From Scytalidium lignicola (lineage: Eukaryota > Ascomycota > Leotiomycetes): a stretch of 64,000 nucleotides of DNA. Below are positions 35,604 through 47,160 of this stretch, one piece after another (within the stretch, counting starts at the first letter, position 1; each line of letters opens with the position of its first letter). Under the pieces are notes generated by a model that did no database searches, had not been told where the DNA came from, and saw nothing but the letters and a program-made list of their open reading frames with translations. Both the position numbers and the translations under genes were made by a program. The DNA is taken from the NCBI GenBank assembly GCA_002812745.2, contig NCSJ02000167.1, positions 27,558 through 91,557 on the forward strand, read 5' to 3'.

Positions 35604-36214
35604 CTTGAGAGTAGGCTGCTGTTGCACTGAAAACTGAGAACCGGGATCTTTTATATTTACGAGTAAATAGGAGCGCAGTCAGGTAAGGATCCCAATCCCA
35701 CTCTATCCAGCATTATCACAGACATGGTTTATGATAAACTCCACCCTGCCTTCCTTGGCGTATCAATGCAATGATCTACAGTTCTGATACCCAGAGAGAT
35801 AAGGCCGGCCTTCTCTCGCAACTCTCCACAGAAGATAAACACCAGGATGATACCTTCATTACTTCGCCGTAGTAAGGTCTGCCGTCATCTGTTCCAACCC
35901 CGAAGACAGGTTCCTCGATTTTGGTGTACGGCATAAGTCCGAAATGATAGGGAATTGCCGTTTTTGGTGCGCAAGTGCTCGTAGATGAACCGATCTAAGA
36001 GAGGTTTGAATTGTTTGCATGCTGATTGGTTGTGGCTAAACTTTGGTGGGATTTTGGGCGCGAATCTCCGTAGACAAGCAGACAAGTTATTGTTTCCTAT
36101 CCCCCTATCTGTCTGCAAGTATGTCCCAAGTACCGGTATCCAGAAGTACTATAAGCCTCTAATCCCCATGGAGGATCGATATTGCCACTGCACACCCCCT
36201 TCCCGCTGCCCGGG
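35604..36214. other. Intergenic
   Basis: Upstream region of the permease gene; no element recognised. Confidence 0.5.
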
Positions 36215-36403
36215 ATGGCCGCCGACGCCCTCATCTACCGTACCACCCCATTTATCGCCACAACCATCGGCCACGACAAGCGCCTGGGCATCATCCAATA
36301 CTTCTCCTGCTATTACGCCCGGTACCTCTGCCGCACAAACGGTTCCCCGGCCTACAGATGGGGTGCCAAAAGTCTTGATATACCCCCTGCTAGCGTAATG
36401 TAA
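36215..36403 (+). pseudogene. PEX11 N-terminal fragment
   Basis: The frame MAADALIYRTTP, FIATTIGHDKRLG, IIQYFSCYYARYLCRTNG matches the start of fungal PEX11, the peroxisomal membrane protein that drives peroxisome division. About seven residues of the usual HYLK segment are missing between TTP and FIATT. The frame ends after 62 codons, with no further PEX11 text downstream (the normal protein is about 230 residues). It is much more GC-rich than its AT-rich flanks. This is a gene fragment, probably a partial duplication. Confidence 0.7.
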
Positions 36404-37971
36404 ACTATCCACTCTTCAGGCCTAAAACAGCCGTTTTTTCCATGCCACTTTACCACAGTAAAGAACAGGTACACGTGTATTTGCTTCCTTTTTTTGAAAT
36501 TAATATATTGTATACTGTGAGTATGCTACTTCTACAGGGACCGATATCAGGGGTAGAGAAGGTAGTATAGATAGCACTTCTACTTCGTAATGCAACTGGA
36601 AACTCGATTGTTCAAAACTAGTATTAAAACTCTCATACAAACTGAATCTTAGTTCACAGGCTTCTAGCCCTACATAATTATATTGAAATGCTGCAACCTC
36701 CCACTTACCCCCATCACCTCGCCCACACACGGTATTGTCACGTGATGCGCCACACTCCGCAACCTCACATATCCCAACCTTGAGCTTCAATAACATAATA
36801 ACAAGCAAAAAGGTTCGATAAACTTCCACAATGACTCTAGATAAAACTTCTCCATGAAGGAATTCAAGATCTCCATCCAAAGATAATAAACCAGTATGTT
36901 AATTATAACCGATATAAAACATCTTTTTCACAGACTTCCCACCTTTTTCCCCTTTATATCTCCAATTTTGAGTTGATCACTGTTGGAAGGATACAATATA
37001 CGCGGGCATACAGTATATGCTGTACTGAGTGCATATATAGAGCTTCACCCCACTTCTGCCACTTCTGTGGAAAATCAAGTCCAGACATTGCAACAATCAC
37101 ATAATCCAGATTGGTCGAGTCCCAACTCCATGCTCATTTATACACTCATCTGACCATTTAACACGTTTTCGCATTTCATGAGTCTAATATTGATGTCTCA
37201 TTGCGTAAGTTAATTATCGAAGAATATAATACTCTTTAATTTTATGCCTTTGATGTTCAAACAGCTTTCTTTTATGCATATCGCGTAACAAATATTACTT
37301 AGTTCTCAAGTCAACCTTGCGATCAACCTCTCGAAGAATGTCGCACATTTTGATATGTGAGTTTATATGATTCATTATATCATATACATGATCTCGATCT
37401 TCCTCTGTGAACTATGGAGATGCTCTTAAACATGGTTTTTTTGTGTTATCATCTCGTATAACTTCATAGCGGGGTATAGAATCTAGGCGTAAAACAGCAC
37501 GTAAACAATAGCTATTTTGGGCTGGAAAAGTGGATAATTTGCACGACACTAATAAAGGGGGTATTTAGACTATTTACACCCCACTATAGGACGGACGGGC
37601 AATAAAGTTCAGATAAGAGTGATAGGTATCTTTGTCTCAACTTTCGTTTACATCGCATCGTATGCTTCTTAGTAGTTTTATAGTTACTCTTTAGCTATTA
37701 AGCCAGTACAGTACATCATTGGACAGTAAGTCTTGGATCAATAAATCCTCCGGCACAGATATCCGGATAAGAGTTCGATCGGATTAAAGCGTCTTGATCC
37801 TGATTCGCACAGAGCACAACCTTTCCCCATCTTTCCCCATCCCAATTTATAATTAAAGAGTTGAGATCCAACCCAGACGTTGTATACGTTCCTTACTAGG
37901 AGTTCAGTCTCTTTTCTAAACGTCCACCTGAACATTCAGCCAAAACAGCAAGAAAATTTGTTATTTTCAAA
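36404..37971. other. Gene-poor AT-rich region
   Basis: No gene recognised over about 1.57 kb. It must include the promoter of the dioxygenase. Confidence 0.55.
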
Positions 37972-39367
37972 ATGTCGACAACGACAACCACAGAGACTAA
38001 ACCCGCTGAGACATTGGCCCTTCCGGTTGATGACCAGCCATGCTACACCAAAGTCCCAGGCGGTTACAATGTTGAATTTAAAGGCTACAAGTGGTTCACG
38101 GGAACTATTCCCAACACCGACTTTGTTCCCCCTGAAGGCTTCAAGATCTCGCCCATGTCCCAAGAGGTGCCTATCAACCCGAAAGGGCCGACAGAACTGC
38201 CCCAGAAGCTCAACGCGGACTATACCAATGTGCGTCTCTACAGCTCTACTAATTTCTCCTTTCACGTCTAAGTATGCAAATAGTACAAATACAAACACTA
38301 TCTAGCTCATACTACTCTCACCAAAGAGCCTCCATACGAAAAGTACGACCATGTCGACTGCGCCGCTCGTGCGGATCCCGAAAAGAAGTCCTTATTTGCG
38401 GCAATCAAAGAAAAGACAGACATGACGCCTTCCATCGGTACCGAGGTCAAGGGTGTTCAGCTCAGTTCCCTTTCTCCTGCACAGATGGACGAGCTGTCCC
38501 TCTGGGCCGCGGAACGCGGAGTTCTCGTGTTTCGTGATCAAGACTTCGTGGATCAAAGCCCCGAATTTTTGAAGCAATACGGTAGCCACTTTGGAAGACT
38601 CCACGTACATTCCTTCGGATCCCATGTCAAAGGCCATCCCGAAATCCTAAGCAACCTCCGCGACAACGACAAGTCGGTGTTTGACAGCTACAGCGCGGGG
38701 ATGCTAACCACGACCAGGTGGCACTCTGACATGACCTATGAACCGTAAGTGCTGCCCCTCGCCTTTTTTTAATCTTTGCAACTACGCCAGTACTAACATT
38801 TAAGTCAGAAACCCGATGGGCACTACATTCTTATGCGCGCTTAGCGTGCCTGAGAGCGGTGGCGACACGCTATACCTCAACTCCATGGACGCATATGACA
38901 AACTCTCAGAGCCAATGAAAGCCTTCCTCGATGGACTTGACGCTGTGCACTCAGGCGAGCGCCAATCCGTCCATGGCGTCAAGAAGTCCCCCTACCGCCG
39001 AGACCTCGTCGAGACCGTTCACCCCATCGTGCGGAAGCACCCTGTTACCGGCCGCAAGGCACTATGGTTTCCACCCGAGTACATTAGCGGTATCGTGGGG
39101 TTGAAGAGGGAAGAAAGTGCTGCCATCACCGAGATGTTGTATAGGCATATTCAGAGCAGTCTCGACTTTCACACTCGTGTCAAATGGGATAACAGGACGG
39201 TTGCAGTATATGATAATAGGATGGTCATGCATTCAGTGGTGTTGGATTATCCGTTGGGACCAAACGAGAAGAGACATCACATTCGCATCACGCCTCAGGC
39301 TGAAAGGCCGATCCCGGCGACGGAAAGAGAAAAGGCACAAACTATGATTTATGATGTTAAGGGATAA
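37972..39367 (+). CDS. Fe(II)/2-oxoglutarate dioxygenase, TauD/TfdA family
   Basis: Likely releases sulfite from a sulfonate such as taurine, or hydroxylates a related acid, using iron and 2-oxoglutarate. Three exons. Exon 1 starts at 37972; exons 2 and 3 meet at 38744/38809. The first intron is uncertain: 38230-38328 (410 residues) or 38234-38305 (419 residues) both keep the frame. The iron-binding His-x-Asp is in RWHSDMTYE, the distal His in VMHSVVLDYP, and the 2-oxoglutarate-binding Arg in HHIRITPQ. The early segments VEFKGYKWFTGTIPNTDF and PPYEKYDHVD are typical of fungal members. No targeting signal is seen. Confidence 0.88.
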
Positions 39368-39458
39368 AGAAGTGTAGGGGACATAGAGCAGGCATCCGGT
39401 AACATTCCGCTCCTTAATGGTGTAGTGAATAAAAGAATGGTATGCCAGGTTTAGCGCC

Positions 39459-39519
39459 TTACAAGTTCTGCAGTTTTGCTCTATTATAAACTAGCTATGG
39501 ATTTCTACAGCTTTAAATC
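39459..39519 (+). repeat. Direct repeat copy 1
   Basis: About 61 bp beginning TTACAAGTTCTGCAG and ending TTTAAATC. It matches 39680-39739 in the same orientation at roughly four of five positions (by eye). Confidence 0.6.
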
Positions 39520-39679
39520 AAGTATTTAGAAAGCTAGTGATAGAAAAACAAGACAGAACCAACTTAACCCTTTTAAAAGCTAGCAGTTTGTATGCAAGGA
39601 GGTGTAAGAAATGACCAAATCACCCCATATCAAGCTGTAAGCTAAGTATTCACATGATTTAGCTAGAATTTCATGTTGT

Positions 39680-39739
39680 TTACAAGTTCTGCAGCTTTAC
39701 TCTATTACGGACTAGATCGAATTTCTATAGCCTTAAATC
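39680..39739 (+). repeat. Direct repeat copy 2
   Basis: Second copy of the 39459-39519 repeat; the 221-bp offset suggests an old tandem duplication or repeat-element remnants. Confidence 0.6.
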
Positions 39740-39795
39740 CTGAATGATCATTCTAGTTACGTCAGTCCTAAACTGGTGAACCCCAAGGTTCCTAT

Positions 39796-40080
39796 TACCG
39801 TTGTGATTGCCGGCTCAAGCATTCTTCCCCACTACGTCCTGCAATTGCAACAATATCTGAGGGATATCTTTCCGAAGTAAGCGTGGCTATCATTAAGAAT
39901 GCACGTGTCAGGACTGTGGAGCCGCATGACGCCGGAACAGACAACGTCACATCGAGGGAAACGTTAACACTTGAAGATGGGATTATTTTGGAGGCCAAAA
40001 TCCAATTACTGCGACTGGTATAAGACCAAATACCAGTTTCCTCGATAAAACTCTATTAATAACTGATAGTCGTGTTGAAC
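39796..40080 (+). pseudogene. Fragment of an AMID/AIF-M2-like FAD oxidoreductase
   Basis: Reads LRPAIATISEGYLSEVSVAI, then KNARVRTVEPHDAGTDNVTS and TLTLEDGIILEA, then after a one-base shift near 40008 ITATGIRPNTSFLDKTLL. This is the end of the NAD-binding domain and the ATG-x-RPNTSF motif of fungal AMID-like pyridine-nucleotide/FAD oxidoreductases. The N-terminal FAD domain and the C-terminus are missing, so only about a quarter of a gene survives. Confidence 0.7.
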
Positions 40081-40253
40081 CCCCTCAACATTAAGCGTCG
40101 ATAAGGCGGTAATCTATGGAGCGGATAATAGTGGATTAAGGAGACTTAATTTTCATATAGTTTACTGAGGGGTTGTTATAGATTGTATGGTTTTATTAGT
40201 GGATTTGACAGTTTATTATCATGTTATTCTAAGCTTATATTCTGACATTTGAT

Positions 40254-40897
40254 TTAAACCCCGAACGGATTCTTCCTCAAAAGCTCTAATTCCTTAGGTG
40301 CTCTTCCTTCCCAGAGCTGCATTTCGTCCTGGAAACCGCCCATATTTTAGGATACTATCTCGATGCCTAAATGCATAATCTAAACTTTCTCTTGCCGTAT
40401 CTCTCTCTATCTTGCTTGCATTTCTTGGAAGCCTCGCTGCCCAGTTCTCAAACAAACTTGCATCCGCAATTTGACCAAGTAAAGTCTCGGAGTGTTGGTA
40501 AGGCATATAAAAAAAAATGTTGATGAAGATAAGGGACTTGAAGATCTTGGCCCTTTGCAATTGCCAGATTTGCTGTTTCCAGAGCTAATGTTTCAGATGC
40601 ACAAGCATCCGGCTTACCACGGTACGCGTTCCGGGGGAACTGGTCAAGAAGAAGGAGAAGAGCCAAAGTCCCGTTTGCAGTCTCGGTCCAGGAATCGAGA
40701 GACTTAGAGCGGGCAGAGAGGATTAACTCTGAGAATTTAGACCGAATTTCTTGGTCTACTTTTTGTCCTCCATCATACCATTTTATGACAGGATTTGGGT
40801 ACCTCTCGTCCTCGTTGAACCAGTATGAGAGGACCTGGTCAATAGCGGGATCTGAATGATGTCGAGTCGAAGACATGGCTCGAAATTGTAAAGACAT
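40254..40897 (-). pseudogene. DUF924-family protein gene with two frameshifts
   Basis: DUF924 proteins are helical, about 200 residues and of unknown function. The N-terminal part (SYWFNEDERYPNP, LALLLLLDQFPRNAYRGKP, GQDLQVPYLHQHF) is in one frame. After a nine-base homopolymer (A run at 40509-40517 on the plus strand) the text continues in another frame (YMPYQHSETLLGQ, FRHRDSILKYGRFPGRN). After a GGAAGGAA tetranucleotide duplication near 40303 it shifts again to APKELELLRKNPFGV. No intron explains either shift. The homopolymer shift could be a base-calling error; the 4-bp duplication looks real. Confidence 0.8.
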
Positions 40898-42949
40898 TCG
40901 GTAATTGATAACTGGTTTTAGGGTTGCTTGTAATTGGATTAACCATAGTACGTGTGAGTACAAGTAGGTAAGCTGACAATCCAAAGGCAGGAAAGACTGT
41001 AAATATACCTTAGGAAAGGTTATATGTAGGTTGAATGCTCTCATGTTGATTGAAAAGCGGGGATCAATCGGAACGGCTAGTTAATAATAAAGCATATTTT
41101 TGGGTTTATGAGTTAAAGGGGCTCATTGAAAGATGACGCAAAGCCGGTGTTATTGTCACGTCTTGTTCACCTACCGATCTGCTGTTGTCGGACATTATTA
41201 GGGGACTCGTGCGGACACCGTCGCACAGAGATGACTAAGTAGCGGATTTAGCGGCTAGAATGCAAATCCGATCCGAGTTCTCTTCATTCAAGTGCTAAAC
41301 AAGCTATATACTGAGAGTATACAATGCGGGTTGCGGAAAATCGTTTTCCATCATCTCTACTGCCTCACTCCATATTGCAGCTCTCGCTCTACTTCTGAAC
41401 TCTTCCTTGAGACTGAGTGATGGGATAATCAAGATATCCTTGAGGAATACTAAGCGAGGAATGGTTTTCTTACAAGGAGGGAGTGAGTTGTCGCAAAGGA
41501 GAGCCCAACTTCGATCTATGAAATTGTCGATTCGACCCTTAGTTGCTGGCTAAATATTACCCGTATCGAATATGTTCTGTTACATAAACGATGTAACATT
41601 TCTATCGTAATTGATAATTATTTTGAACAGAAACTTCATCTGTAATTTCCCCTCTTTATGAGAAGGTTTACTCTAGTTCAATCTTATTTAATAGTTTCTT
41701 GTAGTGTCTCGATCTTAGCATGATTGTAAGTTTTATAACTATGGATTTTGAGATTAGCCTTTGTCTCAGTTGATGAGGCGGTGTCAAAACCACAGGCATA
41801 CATCACAGTAGTTGATATCTTCATAAGGAAAGGTAAATATCACGCCTATAGCTGTATGGAGTGTTACGTTAAGCACTGTGTGGTCAATTGCTGGTCGAGA
41901 TATGTTTCATGAAACACCAACAGTTGGTGGCTAAATCCCCGTTCAATCAGCCTCGTCTGTATCTGCGGAACAACCGATGTTCTAATCTTAGAACTCCTCC
42001 AAATTTTTCAAAAAGAAAATGTCACACTCAAAGATACTGCTACTGGCGTGGAGAAGAAAATTCTTGATATGACTGACCAGATTGATTTCCTCAAGAATTA
42101 TCCATTCAGGGCATTGTTTTAAAATTTAGCATTTGCGATCAATAGGCAGGAAAAGACTGTCTTTGAACGTAGAAAAGGAACATGATATTTGGAAACAGAA
42201 AAAGTAGTAGGATGACCAAGAGGCTAATCGTTTGTCCTTTTTATTATGTATCTAATAATTTTGTGAAATTTAGTTCCTGGATTGAGTCATATCAAACTCT
42301 TTCATCAAAGAATCTCCGTCTATTTTCTGGTCTTTAGAATAAAGCCGTTCTACTGCTGGAATTGTGAATTAACGGAACTATATTGGTAATCTCCAGACTA
42401 CCTTAAATTGATTTGTTGCTTAAGGTTCCTTCTAAAAGTTCACGAAGCAAGCTAATTTCTACTATTAGCGTTTCAAATTCGTGGGCACACTTTGGTAGGC
42501 ACTAGGCCTTATTCAATAATCGGACAGAGATTCTGTTTCTAAAAGAATACGACTAGACCTTCGGAGATACGGAAAATCGATTGCCCATATCAGAATATAT
42601 GCACCGGTTGCACCGGTGTTAATGCTATGGTAACTCCGATTAGCTAACCAATGGGTAAGTCTTTTAATATCTTCCAAATCCGATCTATATAGCATCAATG
42701 AATTAAGCGGAATTCAGGAGGAAAGTGAGCTTAGCGGAAGATACTAGCACATCTCTGCATCTATATAAATCACAACAGGATGCGGAATCTGGTGGCGTAT
42801 TCGGTCGGCCGTTTACAAAATCCGAGCCATATTGGCAGTGCCTTTTAATTACAGATATGCCAGCACTGTAGAAAGGAGTAGTTACAAAGTTGTGTATTCT
42901 CACATCTACTTTGGAGATACGCATCACTCTCTAAAATATCCATATGAGA
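40898..42949. other. Gene-poor AT-rich region
   Basis: About 2 kb without a recognisable gene. Short open frames near 42.0 kb and 42.5-42.9 kb look like chance. No repeat pair seen. Confidence 0.55.
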
Positions 42950-43993
42950 ATGGCTGTTGGAAATTTCCCGCTTGGTGGCAAGATTGTTATAGTTACTGGA
43001 GGAGGATCGGGTCAGTGTATTATATCAAGTATGAATACATCAATTTAACCACCCAATAGGAATCAATCTAGCCTTTGTCAAGCTAGTGTTGGAGAAAGGC
43101 GCAAGGGTAGTAGTTGCTGACCTCTCTCTCTCCGACGAAGCCAGAGGCTTCATATCAACGTCTAATAAGGAAGGGGAAGTTGTTGTTTTCCAAAGATGTG
43201 ACGTCTCGAACTGGGGTGAACTAGAATCTCTAATTCCTTTTGCTGAAAAGCAATTCGGTCTAGTCCCGGACGTCTATATAGCTGGCGCTGGAGTATTTGA
43301 ACCAGTTAATATCATCTCCCAAACCTGTCCTCCCTTTGCTGACAAGAATTTGGAACCCCATTTCTGGACCAACACAGAAAAATCTGGATATAAAGTAGTC
43401 GATATAAACCTTAATCATCCGATCAAACTTACCCGTCTTGCTCTCGAAGCATTAGCTAAGAAACAGCAAAAAGGCGTAGTACTTGTAGTAGGTTCCATGA
43501 CTGCCTTTTCACCGCAATACAGTTCTCCGTTGTACTGTGCGACAAAGGCTGGTGTGACCCTATTTGTTCGTAGCATGGAAGATGCTGATGAACGTGAGGG
43601 GGTGAAGGTAGTATTAATTTGTCCAGGGTACGTCGAACCTGCACCTTCGAAAGGATAAGAGAACTTATTAACCACATTATTTGTAGTATCGTTGAGACAC
43701 CTCTCTGGAAGGACCGCCCGGATGTAAGATCAGGGTTGACGGGCGAAGGGTTCATAACCCCAGAACATGTAGCGCGAAGCATGGTTGATTTGATTGAAGA
43801 TGGAAATTATGGTGGTGGGACGGTGCTGGAAGTATCGAGCAACGAGTTACCGCGTGTACTTCCTGTATGGGACATAACTCCTCCAGAGATTTCATGGATT
43901 CCAGGACCTGAGGAAATTGATCGAATGAATTCAATTACCCCTGACAACAGTGAAGAAACTCAGAGAGGGCCTATGAACTGGGTGATCTTATGA
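42950..43993 (+). CDS. Short-chain dehydrogenase/reductase (classical SDR)
   Basis: A cytosolic NAD(P)-dependent oxidoreductase. Exons 42950-43010, 43060-43627 and 43687-43993 join in phase to 311 residues; an ATG two codons upstream (42944) is also possible. The fold is clear: IVTGGGSG near residue 14, acidic strand end VVVADLS favouring NAD, catalytic VGSMTAFSP and YCATK (YxxxK). The third glycine of TGxxxGxG is Asn (GGGSGIN), which is unusual and spans the first intron. A 42-nt in-frame stretch after VFEP (43303-43344) begins GTTAAT and ends with CTGAC-AAG, and might be a tiny intron; homologs go straight from FEP to FW. Substrate unknown. Confidence 0.82.
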
Positions 43994-45079
43994 TTGCAGC
44001 CATGGGAGTCACAAGTATTGCATATAATTTAGAGGAAGCTCTTTGGAGCTGTTGGTTAACTTTTGTTATACATGCATCTCTTTCATGCCATTGAGCAAAT
44101 AATGTTAATATGATCCCATTATGTTATTGCTAGAGGTTAAACATATCCATTTGAGAAAATGCATCCAAGGCAATAAAACATGGCTGCGGTTAAATGCTCT
44201 ATACGACACTGAACGCATCACCAGGTACTAGATAAAAGACTAGAAGAGTTTGAGTTGTTAATTACATCATAACAGTTAGCATCTAGTCAAAGGAAATTCT
44301 TTCGGTAGCTCCTACTCTAAAGCCGAAAATGACGTTCGCTATTTCCGAGAAGTCAACTCATCTTATCGGAGTGGATTTCCCTACATCCACCTTGACGGGG
44401 AGTTCAGTGGCCAGAGTATGATGAGGACCGAAGAGAGTTATTATTGTTTTTTAGAGAGTGCTAGTGAGGAATCAGGAATAAATAATTATCCAATTTCGGA
44501 CTTATGTAACGGAGCCTACATCTTTTGGCAGGCTCGGATACGAACGGTCTACATGAATAAGGTGAGTTAGAGAGTACGGCCAACGGATATACAACGGACG
44601 GGGGTTTCCTCTGCATCGAGTGAGACATATATGTCTCGAGGGACAAAAAATAAATCTAAGGGAACCAGCGTGGCATTGAATTTCTGGGAATACTCTGAAG
44701 GTGAAAATGACCCAATTGAGCAATCTGAACCGAGGTGTGTCTGAAGGGAGAGTTGAACGTTCAATTACAAGTGATTGATAGTGCATAGTATAATATATTG
44801 ATCATATAATGTCTTAAACCAATGATATTGCCATATTCCCTACTTCTAGAGTTGTTTCCGAAGGAAAAGCTAGAGAAAAAGTACTTGAAGGCTTATTTTA
44901 GATTAGCAAGCTCTGTTAAGGAGAATAAATTAGGAATGAATAAGTAAGAAATCTATTGTTATTTAAACTTCCTAGTTTCATATAAAAGTTTCCATAGCCT
45001 GCAAGTAATAATTACATCACAAACTCTCAAATACCATTAGATTCGCGAGACATATGGTAATGTAAAAACACATATATCG
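43994..45079. other. Intergenic
   Basis: About 1.1 kb between convergent genes. The open minus-strand frames near 44.5-44.8 kb show no family resemblance. Confidence 0.5.
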
Positions 45080-46505
45080 TCATCCACTTATTGTTTGTTC
45101 GTAAAGACATTTCAAAAGCTCTTTGTCCGGATACACTTGAGAGCGACGTGTGACGAACTTCTCAATAGCGCTCATAACCTCAGATGGATAATGTACATAA
45201 GATCCTTTAATTTCCTCAAAAATACCGCTAAGAATTAGTCGTTTAAGACCCAATGCATCCCTCATCCGCTGAAAGAGCGATGAAAAGGAACCATTCCGCA
45301 TTTCAATGCAGGAAAGCTCAACTTCTCTTAGTGTCGCCGCATGTCTCTCTAGATATCGGAAGAGATCATCCTCGGTGAAGTCAATACACTGGACACTGAC
45401 TTTCCGCAGTATAGGAATTTGAAGCGGCTCCCAAGCTGACAACCAGGGCACATAACTACTAGAGGGCCATGCAACGATGGTCAAGTCCTCGAGCAGCGGC
45501 ATTGACTGCATAAGGACTCCCAGTTGATTTTCGAAAACCCCGGCAACATATTCACCCTGGTAGTTGTATAAAGGTAGTTTGAGATACAGACGCCGAACAT
45601 GAGCAACGGCATTGCGGCACATAAGGAGATCGCCTGGATGCCACCGCAGATTCCCAGGTACCAACAATTTTCGGTCGTCCATGACGCTAAGATCTGTGAT
45701 CTTAAGACTGTTGACGCCAGATGCACGTATGAGGTTACGGAACTGGATTCTGCCGGTATCCGAGGATCGGAAGCTTTGAGTTGTATAAGGAGAGATAAGG
45801 ATCTGTCTCTGCAACTCTATAACATCCTTAGGTAACTCAGCTGGACCCAATGGTCCGAAATTAGTTGATTGCATTACAACAGATTGCAAGCTGGGAAGGT
45901 TAGCAAAAGAAGCAGCCAGACTAATCCCATCCATCCCGGTCTCCTCCAAGCATTTCTGCTCTTCTATAAGCCTTCCATATGTATTATATGCGGCTGACAC
46001 CAGTTCAGGTGTCCAGTCTCCATTTTTAGTGTACCATCCAATATTCTCAAAGCTGAGTAGTTGCGGTGCTCTCTGAGATAGAGGTACTGGAGAAACCTGG
46101 AGATGAAGCCTCTGGAGGAAGAGGCTTTTGCTTGGCACGTTGGTTTCTAGAAGTTCAAGGCCAACCGTCAACTTTTTCACGTGTTTTCCGATGTGAGCGC
46201 ACCGAGAAATCTTAAGTAATCTAAACAAGATGGAGGGAGGAAATTAGTGATAGTTATGGAACAATTGACCAGCTAAACTTTTGACAATTACAAGCGAGTA
46301 ATTTTCACTGCATGCTAGATTATTATTCAACTAACCTCGAAAGACTGTTGCTTTGCATCCATACCCGGACATGGAAGAACAATTTACCTACTGCACATAT
46401 TTCGAACGCTCTGCACACGAGTCGTGCCGTTTGAAGATCTTGGTTAGGCAGATAATCTATGATGATCTGAAGAAGATCAGTTGGTAAGAGGGCCAATGTA
46501 CACAT
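45080..46505 (-). CDS. F-box-like protein
   Basis: Two exons (46505-46336 and 46220-45080), joined across a GT-AG intron with acceptor TTTAG, give 436 residues. Residues 4-50 (LALLPTDLLQIIIDYLPNQD, then ARLVCRAFEICAVGKLF) are a good F-box, so the protein probably recruits a target to an SCF ubiquitin ligase. The C-terminal part has irregular leucine-rich segments (LPSLQSVVMQSTNF, MPLLEDLTIVAW, LREVELSCIEMRNG) as in fungal LRR-like F-box proteins of unknown targets. Intact. Its upstream region abuts a transposon (left end at 46724). Confidence 0.82.
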
Positions 46506-46723
46506 ATTGACCCATACGAGGTTTATTCAAATTGGGTACGCATTTCGGGTAAATAGAAAGGCTGTTGCTGATGTCGAGTCGGTGAGGAGAAATGAGGTTG
46601 ATCACCCAAGCAGAATTTGCCATCATAATTCTTCCGATTGGCTGCACGTATAACTTGGGTCTAGTTGAGCATGACTAATAATACATCTATGTGAACTTGA
46701 GGCGAATATCTAAATAAGTTATA

Positions 46724-46934
46724 CGGAGGTCGCGGTAATATGTAATGGGATTTACGCCAAGCCACCAAGTGCTACTAGTAGCCTTTAGCGCTGCACTAGT
46801 CTGGGGATAATCCTGAATAAAAGCTTGCATAATTTTCTATGTAAAATTGTACTGAATTTAATGCAGTTACCGTAGTTGGGCTCTGGCCACTTACCCCTCC
46901 ACTTACCCCTCCATATCTCCCTTTATTTTACTTT
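46724..46934 (+). repeat. Left 211-bp terminal inverted repeat
   Basis: Pairs with 48584-48794 at 209 of 211 positions. Confidence 0.92.
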
Positions 46935-47034
46935 TTAAAAGCCAAATCCTTAATATAAGCTTACATTATTTTCTATGTAAATTTGTACTACATTCCATGC
47001 AATTGTTATAACCGGATTCTAACTACTTACCCTT

Positions 47035-47094
47035 CTCCTACCACCTCTCCTACCACCTCTCCTACCACCTCCCTTACCACCTCTCCTACTACTA
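47035..47094 (+). repeat. 12-bp tandem repeat, five units
   Basis: Unit CTCCTACCACCT: three exact copies, then CCCTTACCACCT and CTCCTACTACTA. It lies inside the long-TIR transposon, just beyond the transposase 3' end. Confidence 0.9.
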
Positions 47095-47160
47095 CTAATA
47101 GCCCAAAATAAGGATATACATTATTCTCTATGTAAATTTGTATTAAATCTAATGTAACTA

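Larger units (their letters stand above)
39368..39795. other. Intergenic with a degenerate direct repeat
   Basis: No gene. Two similar 60-bp stretches (listed separately) begin with ACAAGTTCTGCAG and lie about 220 bp apart. Confidence 0.55.

Noticed and set aside
36149..36412. GC-rich minus-strand 87-codon frame
   Set aside because: It is antisense to the PEX11 fragment, whose plus-strand text matches the family.
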